The notes beneath the pieces are model-generated. The model worked only from the letters and a program-made list of their open reading frames with translations, did no database searches and was not told the origin of the DNA. Made by a program: the position numbers and the translations under genes. 64,000 nucleotides of DNA, from positions 124,001-188,000 of the forward strand of contig JAIQFC010000011.1 of assembly GCA_020073465.1 (NCBI GenBank). The letters run 5' to 3'. Within the stretch, counting starts at the first letter, position 1; each line of letters begins with the position of its first letter. Positions 58,235 to 64,000 of this stretch are shown piece after piece. The stretch comes from Terriglobia bacterium. Its GTDB lineage: Bacteria > Acidobacteriota > Terriglobia > Terriglobales > Acidobacteriaceae.

Positions 58235-60319
58235 ATGGCCCAGGAAGAAGAAGTACTCGGCAAAGCCTACGACAGCCGCCTGATGCGGCGTCTGCTCACT
58301 TACCTGCGCCCCTACCGCTGGCAGGTGGCGATCGCCATCGTGTCGATCGTTCTCAAGTCTTTCTGCGACGTGCTCGGCCCCTATCTCACCAAAGTCGCCA
58401 TTGACCGCTATCTCGCACCTTCGGGCGGCACAACCGCCGGCGTCTGGAGTTGGCTTAGCCCGCGCCCGCTCACCGGCATTGCCCAGATTGCCGCCATCTA
58501 CGTCGGCCTGCTGCTCTCCACTTTTCTGTTCGAGTTCCTCCAGACCTACTACATGCAGTGGACCGGCCAGAAAGTCATGTTCGACCTGCGCAGCCAGATC
58601 TTCCGCCACCTGCAGCGCATGCACATCGCCTTCTACGACAAGAACCCCGTCGGACGCCTGGTCACGCGCGTCACCACCGACGTCGACGCCCTCAACGAAA
58701 TGTTCACCTCCGGCGTGGTCTCGATCTTCGAAGACCTGTTCGTGCTCGCTGGCATCGTCGGCATCATGCTTTGCATGAACTGGAAGCTGGCGCTGATCAC
58801 CTTCGCCGTGCTCCCCCTGATCGTCTACTCGACCAAGATTTTCCGCGACAAAGTCCGCGACTCCTATCGGCGCATCCGCACCGCCATCGCCCGCATCAAT
58901 GCCTACCTGCAGGAGCACGTCAGCGGCATGGTCGTGCTGCAACTCTTTAACCGCGAGCGCAAAGCTTATGACCGCTTCTCCGAAATCAACCGCAGCCACA
59001 TGGACGCGTTCAAAGACGCGATCATGGCCTACTCCCTTTACTATCCCGCCGTTGAAATCTTCTCGTCGATCGCGATTGCCAGCGTGATCTGGTGGGGTGG
59101 CAAGGGCGTGATCAGCGGCATCTCTGTGGGAAGCATCGCGCTTGAGTTCAACCCGCGCTCGCTCATCGCCTTCCATGTAGTAACCGCAGCCGCCTCGCTC
59201 GGTGTTCTGGTCGCCTTCATGCAGTACGCCCAGCGCTTCTTCCGGCCCATCATGGACTTCAGCGAGAAGTACAACATCCTGCAGTCCGCGATGGCCGCCG
59301 CCGAGCGCATCTTCAAGCTGCTGGATACCCCGGCGGAAGTCGTGTCGCCCGAAGTTACGAAGATGCCGGATGGCCCCGGCCGCATCGATTTCGACCACGT
59401 CTGGTTCGCCTACCGTGATGTGGCGGTGGAAAAGGAACATGTAGGCACGAGTGCCCATGTGGGGACGGCCGCCCCCGGCCGTCCGGCCGAGCAAAGCTCG
59501 GCTGGCTCTTCCTCCGGCAACGGCCATGCAGCCGTCCCCGACTCCACCTCTGACTGGGTGCTCCGCGACGCGACCTTCACCATCGCCCCCGGAGAAACTG
59601 CCGCCATCGTCGGCCACACCGGCGCCGGCAAGACCACGCTGATCTCCTTGCTCCTCCGCTTCTACGACGTCCAGAAAGGCGCCGTGCGCATCGACGGCGT
59701 CGACGTCCGCGACATGGACCTAGCCGAGCTCCGCCGCCGCTTTGGCGTAGTCTTACAAGACCCGTTCCTGTTCACCGGCACCATCGCCGGCAACATCCGT
59801 CTCGGCACTGAGCGCATTGAGGACGAGCACATTGAGAAAGCCGCCGAAGACGTCAACCTCGCCGACTTCATCCGCGCCCTCCCCAACGGCTTCAACGAAG
59901 AAGTCCGCGAGCGCGGATCAACGCTCTCCACCGGACAGAAGCAGCTCATCTCTTTCGCCCGCGCCCTGGCTCATAATCCCAAGATCCTGATCCTCGACGA
60001 AGCCACCTCCAGCGTGGACACGGAGACGGAATTCAAGGTTCGCGATGCCCTCAGCCGTATGGTCGAAGGACGCACCTCGCTGATCATCGCCCACCGCCTC
60101 TCCACCGTGCAGCGCGCCGACAAGATCATCGTCATGCACAAAGGCCAGGTCCGCGAAATGGGTACCCACCAGGAGTTGCTCGCTCAGCGCGGCATCTACT
60201 ACAAGCTGTACGAGCTGCAATACAAAGATCAGGAGATGAATGTGGCGCGGGTACCCTCACCCGCGAACGGCTCTGGAGGATATGGCCAGCCCGAAGTCAC
60301 CGCACGCGGCGATGACTAG
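58235..60319 (+). CDS. ABC exporter, fused permease and ATPase (MsbA/MDR type)
   Basis: 694 residues. Six-helix transmembrane domain (about 20-330) starting SRLMRRLLTYLRPYRWQVAIAIVS. Nucleotide-binding domain with Walker A GHTGAGKTT (460-468), Q loop LQDPFLFTGTI, signature LSTGQKQ (564-570; the usual SGGQ has ST in place of SG) and Walker B ILDEATSS (Asp588, Glu589). Between the two, residues about 403-434 (VGTSAHVGTAAPGRPAEQSS and on) are an in-frame insertion of a palindromic repeat. The tail (about 670-680) also comes from a repeat hairpin. Exports lipid or drug; substrate unknown. Confidence 0.93.
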   Translation: MAQEEEVLGKAYDSRLMRRLLTYLRPYRWQVAIAIVSIVLKSFCDVLGPYLTKVAIDRYLAPSGGTTAGVWSWLSPRPLTGIAQIAAIYVGLLLSTFLFEFLQTYYMQWTGQKVMFDLRSQIFRHLQRMHIAFYDKNPVGRLVTRVTTDVDALNEMFTSGVVSIFEDLFVLAGIVGIMLCMNWKLALITFAVLPLIVYSTKIFRDKVRDSYRRIRTAIARINAYLQEHVSGMVVLQLFNRERKAYDRFSEINRSHMDAFKDAIMAYSLYYPAVEIFSSIAIASVIWWGGKGVISGISVGSIALEFNPRSLIAFHVVTAAASLGVLVAFMQYAQRFFRPIMDFSEKYNILQSAMAAAERIFKLLDTPAEVVSPEVTKMPDGPGRIDFDHVWFAYRDVAVEKEHVGTSAHVGTAAPGRPAEQSSAGSSSGNGHAAVPDSTSDWVLRDATFTIAPGETAAIVGHTGAGKTTLISLLLRFYDVQKGAVRIDGVDVRDMDLAELRRRFGVVLQDPFLFTGTIAGNIRLGTERIEDEHIEKAAEDVNLADFIRALPNGFNEEVRERGSTLSTGQKQLISFARALAHNPKILILDEATSSVDTETEFKVRDALSRMVEGRTSLIIAHRLSTVQRADKIIVMHKGQVREMGTHQELLAQRGIYYKLYELQYKDQEMNVARVPSPANGSGGYGQPEVTARGDD
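59456..59503. repeat. In-frame palindromic repeat inside the ABC exporter gene
   Basis: TGTGGGGACGGCCGCCCC... with stem GGACGGCCG / CGGCCGTCC (59463-59471, 59476-59484) and stem GCCGAGC / GCTCGGC (59486-59492, 59496-59502). About 48 nt, in frame. It has the outer parts of the 63709-63781 element without its inner module. Confidence 0.8.
60241..60268. repeat. In-frame hairpin repeat at the exporter C-terminus
   Basis: TGTGGCGCGGGT ... ACCCGCGAA with a perfect 7-bp stem (CGCGGGT 60246-60252, ACCCGCG 60259-60265). Encodes part of the exporter tail. Outer arms match 56676-56722. Confidence 0.65.
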
Positions 60320-60559
60320 AAGGCTGCCCCTGGTTGGACGCACCCTCTCTCAGGAGATTGAGACGCTGGTCAAAACAACCGGGATCCCGAAAAGCCGTTA
60401 GGCATCAATTCAAAGCCTCTCCCTTCCTGCAAGCCTCCCGGCGTAGAAAAATCGTTTTTCTTAAGCCGGATATGGGGAACTACTTCCCCTCTCCTGCCGT
60501 ATCTGGGAGTACCATTAGGTCCGCAACCGCGTAAGGAGGCTGCCTCTCCCGCAACCCAC

Positions 60560-63465
60560 ATGAAAATCCAAGAACGAACTTCCCTGCTCTGCTCGCTCCT
60601 GAGCCTGGCCATGTGTTGCCTGGTATGGATGTGCGCCACGGCCGTGACCGCTCAAGACAAAGCTAAACCGCAGGACAGCACTCCCAAGTACCGCAATCCT
60701 AATCTCGCCATCGAAGACCGCGTCGCCGACTTGCTCTCCCGCATGACGCTCGAAGAAAAGGTCCAGCAGATCACCGGTGGCTGGGAATCTCAGGCAGAAG
60801 TCATCGATCCCACCGGCACCTACACCACAGAATCTGCGCGCGCCGTCCTGAGCCGCTGGTGGGATCCCGACACCCCATTCCCGCCTCGTAAAGCTGCAAT
60901 CCTGCGCAACGGCGTGCAGCGCTTTCTCAAAGAAAAGACCCGCCTCGGCATCCCCGCCCTGTTCATGGGCGAAGCCCTCCACGGATTCATGGAATACGGC
61001 AGCACCAGCTTCCCGCAGGCCCTGGGCCTCGCCAGCACATGGGACCCGGAACTGGTCCATCAGGTATTTACCGCCGCGGGTGACGAAGCCGGAGCGAGCG
61101 GCGCAGGCCAGGTTTTCAGCCCCGTTCTCGATATCGCCCGCGATCCGCGCTGGGGACGCACCGAAGAGACTTATGGCGAAGATCCGTTTCTAGCCTCGCG
61201 CATCGGCGTGGCCGCGATCACGGGCCTACAGGGAGATTCTTTCTTCATCAACCGTCATCACGTCATGGCTACCGCCAAGCACTTTGCTGTGCATGGCCAG
61301 CCCGAAGGCGGCACCAACACTGCGCCCGGCAACTATTCCGAACGCATCATTCGCGAGAACTTTCTCGTGCCGTTCCAGGCCGCGGTCGAGGAAGCCAGAG
61401 TCGGCAGCGTGATGGCTTCCTACAACGAGATCGACGGCATCCCGTCGCACGTCAATCCCTGGCTGCTCGGACGCGTGCTGCGCCAGGAGTGGGGATTCCG
61501 CGGCTACGTCACCTCCGATGGCGAGGGCCTGCAGATGCTGGTACAGACCCATCATGTCGCCGCCAACAAGCTCGATGCCGCAAAGCTGGCGATCGCTGCC
61601 GGAGTGGATTACGACCTCTCCGACGGTTCGGTGTATCGGACGCTGCTTGCCCAGGTGAAACAAGGAAGCGTTCCAGAGAGCGAAGTCGACCGCGCCGTTG
61701 CCCGCGTGCTGGCAACCAAGTTCCGGCTCGGCCTCTTCGACAATCCCTATGTCGATCCCGATTACGCCGAGAAGACCACCAACAGCGCAGAACACCGCCA
61801 GCTTGCCTTGAAAGCGGCGCAGGAAACGATGGTCCTGCTGAAGAACGATAAGAACCTGCTCCCTCTCGATCTGACCAAGCTCAAGACCATCGCCGTAATC
61901 GGTCCTAACGCAGACCAGCTTCACCTCGGCGGTTACAGCCGCGGTCCCTCTCACTCCGTGCCGATTCTGCAAGGCATTCGCGACCGCGTTGGCGACAAGG
62001 CAAAGGTCGTCTACGCAGAGGGCTGTCGCTTCACTGCCGGCAAGCAGGATTGGCATGGCTGGTTTGAGGACAACGTTCAGCTGGTTGACCCCAAAACCCA
62101 GGTGGACAAAATCAAGGAGGCGGTGGAAACCGCTAAGAACGCAGACGTCGCCATTCTCGTGGTCGGGGAAAATGAAGCCACCAATCGCGAAGCCTGGTCG
62201 GAAAGCCACCTCGGCGATCGCGACTCTCTCGACCTTCTCGGCGCGCAGAACGATCTGGTAAAAGCCGTGGTCGAGACCGGCACGCCCACCGTCGTCCTTC
62301 TCATCAACGGCCGCCCGCTGTCCATCAACTACATCGCCGAGCACGTCCCGCGATTCTTGAGGGCTGGTATCTCGGCCAGGAAGGTGGCACCGCAGCCGCT
62401 AACGTTCTGTTCGGCGACATGAATCCCGGCGGGAAGCTGCCCATCACATTCCCACACTCGGTCGGGGACCTGCCCGACTTCTACAATCACAAACCGTCGG
62501 CCAACCGCAGCTATGCGTTCAGCACCAGGAAGCCGCTGTTCCCCTTCGGCTACGGACTCAGCTACACCACATTCCGCTTTGACAACCTCCGTGTCGAACC
62601 AACGCAAATCCAGGTGGGCGGAACCGCCAAGGTCAGCGTCGACGTGACCAACACCGGATCGCGCGAAGGCGACGAAGTCCCGCAGTTGTATATTCATCAA
62701 AAAATCGCTTCGGTGACGCGTCCCGTCATACAACTGAAAGGCTTCCAGCGCACCACGCTGAAAGCTGGCGAAAAGAAGACAGTTGAGTTCACTATCACCC
62801 CCGACACGCTATCGATGCTCAACCTCGAGCTGCACCGCGTCGTCGAGCCTGGCATCTTCGAAATCATGGTTGGGCCCAGCTCCGACCAGACCAGCACCGT
62901 CTCACTCGCGGCTGTTGGCACTCATGGCGAGACTGGACTGCCGCCCCTGCCTCCGCCCCCGGCGGGATCTGAGTCGGGCGTGGTCAGTACTTTCGACGAT
63001 ATGAAGCCCTCGGCCAACTTCGGCTCGTGGATCGTTGTCACCGACGCCGAAAATGGCGGCAAATCCACCGGATCCATGCAGGTGGTGGAAGCGGGCGCGA
63101 ACAATTCGAAGGGAGCAATGCGGATGACCGGCGAAGTCGTTGTCGGCGGCCCGTTTCCTTTCTCCGGAGTAATGTTTGTCCCCGGCTCATCGCCGATGGA
63201 TTCCGTCAATCTCTCCGGCAAGAAGACCATCTCGTTCTGGGCAAAAGGGGACGGCAAGAACTATGCCGTGGCCCTCCTCACCGAAAGCAACGCGGGCGGA
63301 ATGCCGGCGATCCAGCCCTTCCTGGCTGGCCCCGAATGGAAGCAGTGCTCGTTTGACATATCTTCCTTCCAGACCACCGGCACCGAGATCAGAGGACTGA
63401 TTTTCGCCCGTGGCCAGGAACCCGGGAAATTTGAATTCGAACTCGATCAGGTGGAAATCAAGTAA
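60560..63465 (+). pseudogene. Secreted GH3 beta-glucosidase/xylosidase with single-base frameshift and CIA30-like C-terminal domain
   Basis: Part 1 (60560-62422) has a signal peptide (about 1-35), the GH3 N domain with nucleophile Asp320 (GYVTSDGEGLQ) and most of GH3 C up to INGRPLSINYIAEHVP. It then reads out of frame to a TGA. Part 2 (62419-63465) begins MNPGGKLPITFPHSVGDLPD and carries the end of GH3 C, the FN3-like domain and a CIA30/CBM11-like jelly roll (about FDDMKPSANFGSWIVVTDAENG to FELDQVEIK). Adding one G near 62350 restores EHVPAILEGWYLGQEGGTAA, the GH3 consensus. The corrected protein would have ~968 residues. Confidence 0.9.
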
Positions 63466-63484
63466 TTCGGTAGGCTGACGTTGT

Positions 63485-63516
63485 GCGAGGGAGCGGCATT
63501 TACAATGCTCCCTTGC
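63485..63516. other. Hairpin between the GH3 gene and lpxB
   Basis: Stem 63485-63494 (GCGAGGGAGC) with 63507-63516 (GCTCCCTTGC), one mismatch, 12-nt loop. No U-tract follows, so its role as a terminator is uncertain. Confidence 0.5.
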
Positions 63517-63617
63517 GCATACTCATCTCAGCCGGTGAAGTTGAGGCGCCCAGCGGGCGTGAGGGCAGCGGGAGCCCGCTGCCGAAATCCCGAGCACCGC
63601 GAGGGACCTCACAGTGA
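63513..63617 (+). pseudogene. Duplicated 5' end of lpxB with palindromic insert
   Basis: A TTG at 63513 starts R-I-L-I-S-A-G-E, nearly identical to the lpxB N-terminus R-V-L-I-S-A-G-E 101 nt further on (about 20 of 27 bases match). It continues into GREGSGSPLPKSRAPRGTSQ and stops at a TGA that overlaps the lpxB GTG. Between the copies lies CAGCGGGC ... GCCCGCTG, an 8-bp palindrome. It looks like a partial duplication of the start of lpxB around a repeat insertion. Confidence 0.6.
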
Positions 63618-64000
63618 GAGTTCTCATTTCAGCGGGTGAAGCCTCAGGCGAAATGTACGGCGCCCAGCTCATCGAAGCGCTGCACCGCCACGAAACCAAC
63701 ACTGCCCGTGTGGGGACAGCCGCCCCTTCGGCCAGCTCAGGGCAGGCCCCCGTCTGTCCGGCCGACTCGGAGAGTCGGCTCGCTTTCTTCGGCGTCGGTG
63801 GCGACCGCATGCGCACCGCCGGCTGCGACACGGTCGTCGACGCCAAGGATCTCGCAGTTGTCGGCATCACCGAGATCCTCAGCCACCTCCCGAAGATCTA
63901 CAGCCTCTACCGCCACCTGATCAAAGCAGCTGACAAACGCAAGCCCAACCTCGCCATCGTCATCGACTCCCCCGCCTTCAACTGGCGCGTCGCCCGCCAG
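63614..64000 (+). CDS. lpxB: Lipid-A-disaccharide synthase, 5' part
   Basis: From a GTG at 63614: VRVLISAGEASGEMYGAQLIEALHRH..., then FFGVGGDRMRTAGCDTVVDAKDLAVVGITEILSHLPKIY and IVIDSPAFNWRVARQ at the window edge. These are the conserved LpxB blocks (AGExSGD-like, GVGGxxM, VMG-like, IDxPxFN). A 24-residue insertion (about VGTAAPSASSGQAPVC and on) separates the first helix from the GVGG strand and is encoded by a palindromic repeat. Joins two UDP-diacylglucosamine derivatives in lipid A synthesis; lpxD is elsewhere in the window. Confidence 0.93.
   Translation, partial: MRVLISAGEASGEMYGAQLIEALHRHETNTARVGTAAPSASSGQAPVCPADSESRLAFFGVGGDRMRTAGCDTVVDAKDLAVVGITEILSHLPKIYSLYRHLIKAADKRKPNLAIVIDSPAFNWRVARQ
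63709..63781. repeat. In-frame nested repeat inside lpxB
   Basis: TGTGGGGACAGCCGCCCC, inner module CTTCGGCCAGCTCAGGGCAG, then GTCTGTCCGGCCGA and a perfect stem GCCGACTC / GAGTCGGC (63761-63768, 63772-63779). About 72 nt, a multiple of three, so the frame is kept. Same structure as 6566-6635 (other strand). Confidence 0.85.

Noticed and set aside
58172-59617. 481-codon open frame antisense to the ABC exporter
   Set aside because: Its translation is rich in Asp, Gly and His without domains, and it is the mirror of a high-GC, strongly codon-biased gene with clear motifs.
61226-62344. 372-codon antisense frame inside the GH3 gene
   Set aside because: No start context or domain; the sense strand carries GH3 motifs throughout.

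Overview
The window looks like a chromosomal segment of an Acidobacteriota (Terriglobia / Koribacter-like) soil bacterium. This is inferred from the high GC content, a diderm envelope gene set (lpxD, lpxB, lnt, lptE), paired MacB-like permeases, secreted plant-polysaccharide hydrolases and many dispersed palindromic intergenic repeats. I ran no database search, so the taxonomy is an inference. I see no rRNA, tRNA, CRISPR array, prophage or transposase gene.

Layout. 1-3.5 kb (minus): lpxD, a P-loop NTPase, lnt and the start of prfB, which keeps the programmed +1 frameshift site. 3.7-5.3 kb: small membrane, lipoprotein and Cys-rich genes. 5.4-9.4 kb (minus): an envelope-stress-type operon XRE regulator - NfeD - flotillin - two glycine-rich membrane peptides - PspA, driven by a near-consensus promoter with a palindrome between its -35 and -10 boxes. 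9.5-13.8 kb: a duplicated-repeat secreted protein, two Dpp-type permeases and a CBS/CorC protein. 14.1-19 kb (plus): HlyD-like adaptor, MacB-type permease, DUF4097 protein, second MacB-type permease. 19-22 kb: SAM hydroxide adenosyltransferase and TPR genes. 22.1-29.6 kb (minus): type IV pilus motor operon pilB-pilT-pilC-pilS-pilR. 29.9-36 kb (plus): DNA glycosylase, GH10 xylanase, NtrY/NtrX. 36-45 kb (minus): RsbW-like kinase, era, CorC protein, ybeY, phoH, membrane spermidine-synthase-like protein, Ycf46-like AAA ATPase. 45.2-50 kb: rpsT, then the tightly overlapping psd-pssA-usg-lptE-holA operon. 50-58 kb: rimI-tsaB, mce-meaB, an MBOAT acyltransferase, acyl-CoA dehydrogenase, hemW. 58.2-64 kb (plus): an MsbA-like ABC exporter, a frameshifted GH3 beta-glucosidase and the 5' part of lpxB.

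The most unusual content is the repeat landscape. (1) Heptad/octad repeats (units such as AGTTCTC, GGTCTTA, AGCTAAG, CAGTGGC) occupy at least ten spacers, sometimes as long imperfect palindromes, sometimes supplying the stop codon of the preceding gene or abutting the start of the next. (2) Two MITE-like elements with 29-bp terminal inverted repeats, each terminus itself a hairpin. (3) Nested modular palindromes: a roughly 24-nt inner module sits inside different outer hairpins, and one outer module is inserted in frame in both lpxB and an ABC exporter gene. (4) REP-like hairpins with GNRA-type loops.

Three genes (a small membrane protein, a TPR protein, the GH3 enzyme) are each broken by what looks like a single-base indel. 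This raises the question of residual assembly error versus real decay.
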